A stretch of 5,780 nucleotides of DNA, from assembly GCA_900548765.1 (NCBI GenBank), contig URLU01000143.1, positions 1-5,780 on the forward strand, read 5' to 3'. This document shows, in pieces, positions 1 to 5,780 of the stretch. The notes under the pieces are model-generated. The model was not told the origin of the DNA. It made no database searches and saw only the letters and a list, made by a program, of their open reading frames with translations. How positions within the stretch are numbered: the stretch's first letter is position 1; each line of letters opens with the position of its first letter. Source of the stretch: an uncultured Lachnobacterium sp. (GTDB taxonomy: Bacteria > Bacillota > Clostridia > Lachnospirales > Lachnospiraceae). Both the position numbers and the translations under genes were made by a program.

Positions 1-1666
1 AGGCCTCATAGAGGGCAGCAATGATTCCGCTGTCGCAGAGAGAGTTCATCTTGGCAGCAATTCTTCCCTCTTTGCCTTCCTTCACATGCTTAATCTCTCT
101 TTTGATTAAATAAAGGAATTTGTCTCTGAGCCAGTATGGTGCAAGTATCAACTCATTCCATGACCTTGGCTCAGAATAACCTGACAGCATATTAAATACT
201 GCTGTTGCATCCTCTCCTATTGATTCCTTGCAGGTAAAGATACCACAGTCTGTATACAGCTTGGCAGTTGAGTCATTGTAGTTTCCCGTTCCCAGATGTA
301 CATACCGTCTGATACCATCCTCTTCCTTTCTGACTACAAGGGCTATCTTGCTGTGTGTCTTCAGACCTACAAGTCCATATATTACATGGCAGCCTGCTTT
401 TTCAAGCTTCTTTGCCCAAACGATATTGTGTTCCTCATCAAATCTGGCTTTTAGCTCAACAAGTACAGTTACCTGCTTGCCATTCTCTGCAGCCTGAGCA
501 AGTGAGCTGATAATCGGTGAATTACCACTTACTCTGTACAGGGTCTGCTTTATTGCCAGTACATCAGGGTCCTTTGCCGCCTGTCTGATAAAATCAACCA
601 CGGGGTCAAAGGTCTGGTATGGATGGTGTAAGAATATATCTGATTTTCTGATTGCTTCAAATATATCCTCTCCCGGCACAATCTCAGGCACCGGCTGTGG
701 TACAGGCTGTACATATTTTAAGCGGTCATAGCCCTCTACTCCATATAATTTCATGAGCACAGTCAAATCAATCGGTCCCGGAATCTTGAACACATCCTCC
801 TCAGCTACCTTGAACTCGCTCTTCAGAAATTTCAGAAGCTTGCCATCAATTCCAGCCTCAACCTCAAGACGGATAACCTCACCCCACTGTCTCATCTTAA
901 GCTTATTTTCAATTTCCTTAAGGAGATCTGAGGCTTCTTCCTCATCAATGGTCAGGTCAGCATTTCTCATGATTCGGTAAGGATATGCACACAATAATTT
1001 ATAATTAGAGAATAGCTTGCTTATATTACGTTCTATAATCTGCTCTAATAAAATGAATGCCTTTGTGCCTTCCTCTGACGGTATCTGCACCAGTCTTGGC
1101 AAGACACTTGGCACCTGGACTGTTGCAAAAACTGTCTCACTCCTGTTCTCCTTATTTGCAAGCAGGGCTGCTATATTAAGGGTCTTATTCCTTATCAAAG
1201 GGAATGGTCTTGAAGCATCAACAGCCATAGGTGTTAAAACCGGATAAACACTTTCCATAAAATATCTGTCCACAAAGACTGCCTGCTCATCATTCAGCTG
1301 CTCGTAGCTGTCTATCAGATAAAGTCCCTCATTATTTAAAAGTGGTATAAGAGACCTGGTGTATGTAGAATACTGTGTATTCACTAGTTCTCTGGTAGCC
1401 ATGTTAATCCTCACAAGCTGCTCTGAGGCAGTAAGTCCTGCTATGTCTTTCTTTTTATAGTTGGCATGCACCATGTCCTTTAAGGACGCAACCCTGACCA
1501 TGAAAAATTCGTCCAGATTTGAGGATACAATACTTGTAAACTTAACTCTCTCAAGCAGGGGAATAGTCTTGTCTCTTGCTTCCTCCAAGACTCTCTCATC
1601 AAATTTTATCCAGCTCAATTCCCTGTTCTCATAATATGAAGGGTTTGTAAAATCTATTTTATTCAT
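1..1666 (-). CDS. ppk1: Polyphosphate kinase 1 (PPK1), N-terminal ~555 residues; 3' end beyond left edge
   Basis: The enzyme reversibly transfers the gamma-phosphate of ATP onto growing inorganic polyphosphate; in known PPK1s it works through a phosphohistidine. The N-terminus reads MNKIDFTNPSYYENRELSW, the ELSW motif typical of PPK1, followed by SNLDEFF, whose N50 corresponds to the ATP-contacting Asn45 of E. coli. R378 (LYRVSGNS) and R408 (VELKARFDEE) match the E. coli Mg/phosphate-site arginines 375 and 405. H438 in LKTHSKIALV matches the autophosphorylated His435. HLGTGNYND and AKLYTD follow as expected. The frame is open to the left edge (555 codons); about 140 residues, including the second active-site histidine, should lie outside the window. 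The ATG at 1666 is supported by a near-perfect Shine-Dalgarno sequence 7 nt upstream and by alignment of the ELSW motif. It is the third gene of the pheA-ppx-ppk1 cluster, 11 bp after ppx. The family assignment is very secure. Confidence 0.97.
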   Translation of the reverse strand, partial: MNKIDFTNPSYYENRELSWIKFDERVLEEARDKTIPLLERVKFTSIVSSNLDEFFMVRVASLKDMVHANYKKKDIAGLTASEQLVRINMATRELVNTQYSTYTRSLIPLLNNEGLYLIDSYEQLNDEQAVFVDRYFMESVYPVLTPMAVDASRPFPLIRNKTLNIAALLANKENRSETVFATVQVPSVLPRLVQIPSEEGTKAFILLEQIIERNISKLFSNYKLLCAYPYRIMRNADLTIDEEEASDLLKEIENKLKMRQWGEVIRLEVEAGIDGKLLKFLKSEFKVAEEDVFKIPGPIDLTVLMKLYGVEGYDRLKYVQPVPQPVPEIVPGEDIFEAIRKSDIFLHHPYQTFDPVVDFIRQAAKDPDVLAIKQTLYRVSGNSPIISSLAQAAENGKQVTVLVELKARFDEEHNIVWAKKLEKAGCHVIYGLVGLKTHSKIALVVRKEEDGIRRYVHLGTGNYNDSTAKLYTDCGIFTCKESIGEDATAVFNMLSGYSEPRSWNELILAPYWLRDKFLYLIKREIKHVKEGKEGRIAAKMNSLCDSGIIAALYEA

Positions 1667-1670
1667 CAGC

Positions 1671-1679
1671 CCACCTCCT
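1671..1679 (-). promoter_or_regulatory. Strong ppk1 ribosome binding site overlapping the ppx stop codon
   Basis: On the minus strand the sequence reads TAGGAGGTGGGCTGATG. The AG of the ppx TAG stop (1680-1678) begins AGGAGGTGG, which matches the 16S anti-Shine-Dalgarno sequence almost fully. The AGGAGG core lies 7 nt from the ppk1 ATG. It fixes the ppk1 start and suggests translational coupling: a ribosome terminating on ppx sits on the ppk1 initiation site. Confidence 0.85.
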
Positions 1680-3216
1680 ACACGTCATATATTCTCTTTT
1701 GCTTTAATACCGGCTTTATGCTGAATACATTTTCAAAATATGCAATCTTATTTTCAAATAATGCCTGCTCTAAGGATATATCCTCAAACACCTCAAGGGT
1801 TATTATAAGCTCCCTGCCCTTTAAGGAAGTCTTTACATTTTTAAACTTCTGCATATGGCTCTGGTCAAGGGCGTTCGCAACCCGGAGAATGGCAGACAGC
1901 TTGGCAACCTTTATGTAGCTGCCATAGTCTATTCTGTCTGACAGGTCCTCATACATATCAAGCTGTATGGAATTGTACAGGACTGTAAGTGCAACAATTT
2001 CTCTTTCCGCATGGGTCAGTCCTATGATTTCTGATGCCATGATTATCTCATAGGCACACTGGGCACTGTTTACCATGCTTATATATTTACCGCAGTCGTG
2101 AAGAATGACTGCAACCTCAAGCAGGAGCTTGTCTCTGTCTGTCAGGCCGTTGTTTTTCTTTAAGGCATCAAATATCTTCATTGAGAGCACATCCAGGGCC
2201 TCAATATGAGGTGAATGGCTATTATAATGAGCCGACATATATTTAGCTGCAGATATAATATCAGCCTTAAAATCATGGCTTGCCTTTATAAAATGGTTTT
2301 TCTCAGCATAGTCATATGCAATTCCATCATTGATATCCACACCTGGAATCCATATTTTTGATGCCTTAAAATTTGAGACAAGTGTCTTAAAAAGCATAAG
2401 TGATGGCACCAGCAGGCTGTCCCTTTCATCTGGCACATCCAGCTCTCTTATCATGTCTGACACGGACTTTTTCTGAAGCTTTTCCAGATACTTTTCAAAC
2501 TTCTCGCCCTTTATGATATTGTCTATTTTATTATCCTTTTCGATTTTATTGACCAGCTCAAGTCCGTAATCATTCATAAATATTATGCAGTCAACTCCAT
2601 CCTTGAAGTAAAGGGACTTTAATACCTCAAACTTCTTGTTTAGGTACTCTTCTAACTGCTTCTTGTAGGATTTCTCCGGCACTCCCGGCTTGTAAAGTAT
2701 GCTCCTGAGCCTTGCTGTTCCCACCTCCATGTGCTGTGTGGTGATAAGCTGTCCATTTTGGAAAAGTGTTATCTGTATGCTGGCTCCACCAATATCAATA
2801 ACTGCAGCAGATGTCTGAATCATGTCGGCAAATTTGTCTCTGGCAGCCACAGACTTATAACTGATAAAACGATGCTCAGAGTTGCTGATTACCTTTATAT
2901 CCAGCCCTGTCCTGAGCTTTATCTGGTCAAGCACAAAGGCTTCATTGGATACATCACGCACAACCGCAGATACATATGCCTCATAATAGTCCACCTTATA
3001 ACCATTCATTATGTTTTTGAATTCGCATAGAATCTCACACAAATCATCAACCAGCTCATAGCCAATGCGGTCATTCTGATAGGATTCCTTGCCCAAATCC
3101 AGATGTGCCCTGACATGGTCGATCTCTTTCATCTTATTTTTCTGTGAAAACTCAAATATCTTAAGTGATATTTCAAAGCTTCCTATGTATACAGATGCAA
3201 ATACAGTAACTGACAT
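1678..3216 (-). CDS. ppx: Ppx/GppA-family phosphatase with C-terminal HD domain (exopolyphosphatase-like)
   Basis: Family members hydrolyse terminal phosphates from polyphosphate or pppGpp in the cytoplasm. At 512 aa it has the long E. coli Ppx-like architecture. The actin-like ASKHA half covers about residues 1-305: a degenerate first phosphate motif (SVYIGSFE, 8-15), VISNSEHRF (109-117) where other members have the catalytic-Glu segment, the second phosphate motif DIGGAS (141-146), and GVDINDGIAYDY near 292-303, resembling the usual end of this domain. The HD-type half follows, with H337, the doublet H373-D374 (ILHDCGKYIS) and D451 (ANALDQSH). Oddity: the Asp usual in the first motif (consensus-like D-x-G-S) is Y10, and only one Glu (E114) remains in the SNSEHR segment. 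The substrate is therefore uncertain, but adjacency to ppk1 favours polyphosphate. The ATG at 3216 has only a weak GGGGGAA-type ribosome binding site, yet the conserved N-terminal strand begins immediately after it, so the start is probably right. The gap to pheA is 23 bp. Confidence 0.9.
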   Translation of the reverse strand: MSVTVFASVYIGSFEISLKIFEFSQKNKMKEIDHVRAHLDLGKESYQNDRIGYELVDDLCEILCEFKNIMNGYKVDYYEAYVSAVVRDVSNEAFVLDQIKLRTGLDIKVISNSEHRFISYKSVAARDKFADMIQTSAAVIDIGGASIQITLFQNGQLITTQHMEVGTARLRSILYKPGVPEKSYKKQLEEYLNKKFEVLKSLYFKDGVDCIIFMNDYGLELVNKIEKDNKIDNIIKGEKFEKYLEKLQKKSVSDMIRELDVPDERDSLLVPSLMLFKTLVSNFKASKIWIPGVDINDGIAYDYAEKNHFIKASHDFKADIISAAKYMSAHYNSHSPHIEALDVLSMKIFDALKKNNGLTDRDKLLLEVAVILHDCGKYISMVNSAQCAYEIIMASEIIGLTHAEREIVALTVLYNSIQLDMYEDLSDRIDYGSYIKVAKLSAILRVANALDQSHMQKFKNVKTSLKGRELIITLEVFEDISLEQALFENKIAYFENVFSIKPVLKQKRIYDV

Positions 3217-3223
3217 TTAAATT

Positions 3224-3228
3224 CCCCC
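3224..3228 (-). promoter_or_regulatory. Weak, G-rich ribosome binding site for ppx
   Basis: The 23-bp pheA-ppx spacer on the minus strand contains TGGGGGAATTTAA directly before the ATG. A run of five G lies 7 nt from the start codon, but no AGGAGG is present. This is clearly poorer than the ppk1 and 4495-gene sites. If initiation is inefficient here, Ppx would be made at a lower level than its operon partners, unless reinitiation after pheA compensates. Confidence 0.45.
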
Positions 3229-3239
3229 AGTCTCTATTT

Positions 3240-4373
3240 CTACTTGTATGTTCCTAAAACTTTAAGAAAATTAGTTTCTTCCTCAAGTCCTCTTAAGGCA
3301 TTGATAACTGCTGTGTCCTTGAGATTTCCATCAAAATCTACAAAAAAGCGGTATTCCCAGTTTCTGTCCCTGATAGGTCTTGACTGAATATTAAACATGT
3401 TTATTCCATTGTATATAAAATGTGAAAGCATATGATAAAGCGAACCGCTCTCATGTGGTATCTCAAAACAGATACTCACCTTGTTGGCACTGCTTTCATA
3501 TTCCTTTTTGCCAGACACAATAATAAAGCGTGTGGTATTATCCTTATTATCCTGAATTGCCCTGTCTAAAATGGACAGGCCATAGATGTCTGCTGTGATT
3601 TCACTGGCTATGGCAGCATGTCTGATATCACCATCGTCCTTAATTTTTTTGGCTGCAAGAGCTGTATTTTTCAGGCTGATTTTCTCACAGTTTCTGTGGT
3701 CATCCAGATAGTCGCTGCACTGCATAAGTGCCTGGGGATGAGAATATACAGTAGTCAGATTTTTAATATCTGCTCCCGGCAGTCCCAGAAGACAATGGTT
3801 TATCTTTATCTTCTGCTCGCCAACAATATAGTTTTCATACTCAACCAGCAAATCATAATTTTCAGATACAATGCCGGCTGAAGAATTCTCAATTGGCAGA
3901 ACCGCATAATCAGCGTCACCATTTTTGATTGCCTCCATGGCATCCTTCCAGGTCTCCACATTATAGCTGTCACAGTCCTTGCCAAAATACTCTCTCATAG
4001 CCTGCTCACTGTAGGCTCCTTCCACCCCCTGAAAAACAATCCTTGCCTTTGAATAATCAAAAGCCTGAACCTCTTTCAGATAAGTGTCTGCCTTTATGCC
4101 GTGCTCTGTGAGAAGCTGGTACTGCTTTTTCCTGCTCATAGCCATTATCTGCTCAAAGAGTTCTCTTATGCCGTTTTTGGTAAATTCAGAAGATGCCTGT
4201 TTAGACAGGGTCTCAAGCTTCTGAATTTCTCTTTCCTTATCAAACACCTTTTTGCCTGTGCTTATTTTATATTCTGCTACCCCGGCTGAAATCACCATGC
4301 GCTTCTCATAGAGTTCTACAATCTGCTTGTCTATCTGGTCAATTTCCTCCCTTAATGTAATTAAATCTTTCAT
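3240..4373 (-). CDS. pheA: Bifunctional chorismate mutase / prephenate dehydratase (P-protein)
   Basis: Converts chorismate to prephenate and then to phenylpyruvate, the committed steps to phenylalanine, in the cytoplasm. The 377-aa length is typical of fused P-proteins. Residues 1-88 are an AroQ-type mutase with the full catalytic set: R8, R25, K36, D45, R48, E49, S80 and Q84, matching E. coli R11, R28, K39, D48, R51, E52, S84 and Q88. Residues 111-287 are the dehydratase, with FQGVEGAYSEQA, VLPIENSSAG, YSHPQAL and the catalytic T281-R282-F283 in NTTRFIIV. Residues 297-372 are an ACT domain (HESGSLYHML, then IQSRP) that normally binds phenylalanine for feedback inhibition. Here the usual ESRP Glu is Q330 and the usual GAL triad is GSL. 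Both catalytic domains look intact. The ATG at 4373 is preceded in frame by a TAA stop, so it cannot extend upstream. First gene of the cluster. Confidence 0.97.
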   Translation of the reverse strand: MKDLITLREEIDQIDKQIVELYEKRMVISAGVAEYKISTGKKVFDKEREIQKLETLSKQASSEFTKNGIRELFEQIMAMSRKKQYQLLTEHGIKADTYLKEVQAFDYSKARIVFQGVEGAYSEQAMREYFGKDCDSYNVETWKDAMEAIKNGDADYAVLPIENSSAGIVSENYDLLVEYENYIVGEQKIKINHCLLGLPGADIKNLTTVYSHPQALMQCSDYLDDHRNCEKISLKNTALAAKKIKDDGDIRHAAIASEITADIYGLSILDRAIQDNKDNTTRFIIVSGKKEYESSANKVSICFEIPHESGSLYHMLSHFIYNGINMFNIQSRPIRDRNWEYRFFVDFDGNLKDTAVINALRGLEEETNFLKVLGTYK

Positions 4374-4386
4374 AATATATTATGTA

Positions 4387-4393
4387 CCCTTCC
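4387..4393 (-). promoter_or_regulatory. pheA ribosome binding site (GGAAGGG), distant spacing
   Basis: On the minus strand GGAAGGG precedes the pheA ATG by 13 nt, longer than the usual 5-9 nt. No closer purine-rich stretch is present, only AT-rich TACATAATATATT. The in-frame TAA just upstream of the ATG still makes 4373 the first possible start. Confidence 0.5.
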
Positions 4394-4409
4394 ATATATG
4401 CTTAAAAAA

Positions 4410-4438
4410 ATAATAATTCAATAGCATATTAAACACAA
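4410..4438 (-). promoter_or_regulatory. Candidate sigma-A promoter for the pheA-ppx-ppk1 cluster
   Basis: On the minus strand a -35-like TTGTGT (4438-4433) is separated by 17 bp from TATTAT (4415-4410, five of six matches to TATAAT). The start site would be near 4403, giving a leader of about 30 nt that includes the ribosome binding site. The -35 box is weak (three of six). An alternative pair, TTGAAT (4421-4416) and TATATG (4398-4393), also has a 17-bp spacer but would start transcription inside the ribosome binding site, so I prefer the first. The short leader leaves no room for a T-box or a peptide attenuator. Confidence 0.4.
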
Positions 4439-4445
4439 GTAAATA

Positions 4446-4474
4446 TTGAAAGAAATCAAGGTAAATTATATAAT
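4446..4474 (+). promoter_or_regulatory. Strong sigma-A promoter for the propeller-protein gene
   Basis: TTGAAA at 4446-4451, a 17-bp spacer, then a perfect TATAAT at 4469-4474. Transcription would start near 4481, right at the ribosome binding site AGGGAGGG (4481-4488), so the 5' leader would be only about 14 nt. The -35 box is 7 bp from the candidate -35 box of the divergent pheA promoter, so a single regulator bound between them could affect both directions. Confidence 0.65.
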
Positions 4475-4480
4475 TTTATT

Positions 4481-4488
4481 AGGGAGGG
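4481..4488 (+). promoter_or_regulatory. Ribosome binding site AGGGAGGG of the gene at 4495
   Basis: A purine-rich AGGGAGGG ends 6 nt before the ATG at 4495, near-optimal spacing. It decides the start, which is also followed immediately by a Lys-rich signal-anchor sequence as expected for an exported protein. Confidence 0.8.
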
Positions 4489-4494
4489 ATTTGT

Positions 4495-5514
4495 ATGAAA
4501 AAGTCAATTAAAATAATATTAGCAGTTTTTGTAGTACTTGCTGTAGTTATTTCCATAGCAGGCACAAAATATCTTAATCGAACCCAGTACAATGACAGCT
4601 ATGTAAACGGAAACACCACCGGCAATCTGTATAATGATGGATTATTCTGCGAAAGCAATGGCACTGTTTTCTTTGCCAATCCGGACGATAATAACTATCT
4701 GTATTCCATGGATTTGTCAGGCGGCAATTTAAAAAAGCTCAGTGAAGACAATGCTGTCTACATAAATGCAGATGACCATTATGTATACTATGTGCGCAAC
4801 AATGGTGAATCAACCAGACATACGGACAAGCACTCGTATTTTTCCTTTAACAATAACAGTCTCTGCAGGATAAACAGGGATGGCGGCAAGGTGCAAATAC
4901 TGGACGATGCTCCTTGTATCTACGCTTCCCTCATAGGCAACAAAATCTATTATCTGCACTATGATGAAAATGTGGGCACAATACTATATTCAGTTGGTAT
5001 CGATGGTAAGGATTGCAAAGAGATAAAGAAAAATTATGCTTACACCTGTAACAGCCTTGGTCAGTATTTTTATTACAACAACCCTGACAATGGCTCATTG
5101 ATGCGTTTCGACACCGCATCCGACAATGTGGCAACAATCCTTGAATGCCACTGCTATAAGCCAACTGTAATAGACAACAGTCATGCATACTTTGTAGATG
5201 TAGACAACGGCAACGCATTAGTTCATACTAATCTGGATAATGTAAACCTGACCACACTGACTACTGATTCCATAGAATTATACAATGTCTATGGTAATAG
5301 CATCTACTATCAGAGAACCGGTGATTCACCAGCTTTATGCCTGATAAAAAGCGACGGCTCAGGAGCTAAAGTCCTTGCCACCGGTGAGTATACTGCAATC
5401 AATGCAACCTCGTATTATATTTACTTTAAGGATTACTATACAGGAACAGTCTACTGCACACCTACAAATAATCCAGGGCAGATAAATGAATTCCACCCTG
5501 GAAAAGCTGAGTAA
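4495..5514 (+). CDS. Membrane-anchored, secreted beta-propeller-like protein (DUF5050-type), function unknown
   Basis: No enzymatic function can be assigned. The N-terminus MKKSIKIILAVFVVLAVV is a positively charged tip plus a hydrophobic segment (residues about 6-23) with no lipobox cysteine and no clear cleavage site, so it is probably an N-terminal signal anchor with the rest outside the cell. From about residue 45 to 330 the protein shows about six degenerate repeats of 40-50 residues. Each has an aromatic beta-strand (VFFAN, VYYVRN, IYYLHY, FYYNN, AYFVD, IYYQR, IYFKD), then a strand such as LYSMDLSGGN, LCRINRDGGK, LYSVGIDGKD or LCLIKSDGSG, then a lysine-containing strand. This resembles the DUF5050/TolB-like propeller proteins common in Clostridia, usually thought to be ligand- or protein-binding. 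The start is supported by AGGGAGGG 6 nt upstream and a strong promoter. It is transcribed divergently from pheA and convergently with polC, so it is probably monocistronic. The propeller fold is inferred from repeat pattern only. Confidence 0.85.
   Translation: MKKSIKIILAVFVVLAVVISIAGTKYLNRTQYNDSYVNGNTTGNLYNDGLFCESNGTVFFANPDDNNYLYSMDLSGGNLKKLSEDNAVYINADDHYVYYVRNNGESTRHTDKHSYFSFNNNSLCRINRDGGKVQILDDAPCIYASLIGNKIYYLHYDENVGTILYSVGIDGKDCKEIKKNYAYTCNSLGQYFYYNNPDNGSLMRFDTASDNVATILECHCYKPTVIDNSHAYFVDVDNGNALVHTNLDNVNLTTLTTDSIELYNVYGNSIYYQRTGDSPALCLIKSDGSGAKVLATGEYTAINATSYYIYFKDYYTGTVYCTPTNNPGQINEFHPGKAE
5472..5502 (-). terminator. Possible weak hairpin terminator for polC, inside the 3' end of the propeller gene
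   Basis: A perfect 7-bp inverted repeat, TCCAGGG (5472-5478) and CCCTGGA (5496-5502), is separated by a 17-nt loop. Read on the minus strand it is followed by TTATTTGT, a modest T-rich tract, and lies 15 nt beyond the polC stop, a reasonable place for a terminator. Read on the plus strand no T-run follows. The long loop and interrupted T tract make it weak, and it could be chance or simply coding sequence. Confidence 0.3.
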
Positions 5515-5516
5515 TG

Positions 5517-5780
5517 TTATGCTCCAAAATCAAATAATGACAGCTGATTAGATTCAGGTATGTCACCAAACAATCCAAGATCTCCCATCAAATCGATGAC
5601 GGTCTTGGATGTTTTTGTTCTATCCCTGAAATCATCCTTGGACAGGAATGCTCCATCCTTGGCAGCCTCTGCTATATTTACTGCGGCATTATCACCAAGT
5701 CCATCAATACTGTTTAAGGATGGCATCAGCCTGCCATGCACAATCTGGAAACGGTTTGGATGGGCTGTGTATATGTCCAG
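5517..5780 (-). CDS. polC: DNA polymerase III PolC-type alpha subunit, C-terminal 87 residues; 5' end beyond right edge
   Basis: This is the C-terminal tail of the replicative Gram-positive polymerase PolC, which synthesises chromosomal DNA at the fork together with the sliding clamp. The frame is open to the right edge and begins LDIYTAHPNRFQI, then GRLMPSLNSIDGLGDNAA (a GLG turn), FLSKDDFRDRTKTSKTVI, and the terminal ESNQLSLFDFGA. These match the PolC C-terminus, for example the DIYRS, PFNAIPGLG and FLSKEDLQQR segments and the final NQLSLF of Bacillus PolC. QLSLF (5532-5546) is a consensus beta-clamp-binding pentapeptide. An internal GTG at 5741 should not be taken as a start, because the homology continues upstream of it to the window edge. 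The full protein should exceed 1,400 residues. It faces the propeller-protein gene tail to tail with 2 bp between the stops. Confidence 0.93.
   Translation of the reverse strand: MDIYTAHPNRFQIVHGRLMPSLNSIDGLGDNAAVNIAEAAKDGAFLSKDDFRDRTKTSKTVIDLMGDLGLFGDIPESNQLSLFDFGA

Noticed and set aside
753..1247. Two plus-strand open frames of about 75 codons
   Set aside because: Both are antisense to ppk1, whose frame is continuous and contains conserved motifs across this stretch.
2731..3030. 99-codon plus-strand open frame
   Set aside because: Antisense shadow of the Ppx-like gene, with no recognisable domain or initiation signal.
3618..4289. Two plus-strand open frames of 87 and 62 codons
   Set aside because: Both are antisense to pheA, with no start signals and no protein-like conservation that I recognise.
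4374..4410. Attenuator or T-box upstream of pheA
   Set aside because: The leader is too short, and there is no terminator stem, leader peptide or T-box sequence.
4419..4448. CAATA ... TATTG inverted repeat in the divergent promoter region as an operator
   Set aside because: Arms of only 5 bp in very AT-rich DNA, with a 20-bp spacer, are expected by chance.
4931..5218. Cysteine- and histidine-rich 95-codon open frame on the minus strand
   Set aside because: It lies wholly antisense to the well-supported propeller gene, has no ribosome binding site evident and its composition follows from complementing Asn/Tyr/Asp codons.
5517..5741. Reading the polC remnant as a complete 74-residue small protein starting at GTG 5741
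   Set aside because: PolC homology and the open frame continue upstream of this codon to the window edge, so it is the C-terminus of a large gene.

Overview
This 5.78-kb window looks like ordinary chromosomal DNA from a low-GC, Gram-positive Clostridia-type bacterium. The best clue is the C-terminus of a PolC-type DNA polymerase III at the right edge, a polymerase characteristic of Firmicutes. The AT-rich codon use, strong AGGAGG-type ribosome binding sites, an HD-fused Ppx/GppA protein and a DUF5050-like propeller protein fit as well. Lachnospiraceae is my best guess from protein style; it is inference, not a database result.

Layout. Positions 1-4373 are a tightly packed minus-strand cluster read right to left: pheA (bifunctional chorismate mutase/prephenate dehydratase), then a Ppx/GppA-family phosphatase with a C-terminal HD domain, then ppk1 (polyphosphate kinase), which runs off the left edge. 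The gaps are 23 and 11 bp, and the ppx stop codon overlaps the ppk1 Shine-Dalgarno sequence, so the three genes are probably one transcript. A 121-bp AT-rich divergent region (4374-4494) carries candidate promoters in both directions with their -35 boxes only 7 bp apart. On the plus strand, 4495-5514 encodes a membrane-anchored, probably extracytoplasmic, beta-propeller-like protein of unknown function. It converges on the 3' end of polC (minus strand, 5517 to the right edge), with only 2 bp between the two stop codons.

How the genes fit together. Ppk1 makes polyphosphate from ATP. The Ppx-like protein would be expected to degrade polyphosphate or (p)ppGpp-type substrates, so ppx-ppk1 is a recognisable phosphate-storage/stress pair. 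Its coupling to phenylalanine synthesis (pheA) has no obvious biochemical logic, though a link through stringent or starvation physiology is possible. The main oddities are a Tyr in place of the expected Asp in the first phosphate-binding motif of the Ppx-like protein, and a Gln in place of Glu in the usual ESRP effector-binding motif of PheA. I see no mobile element, CRISPR array, RNA gene or clearly novel system here.
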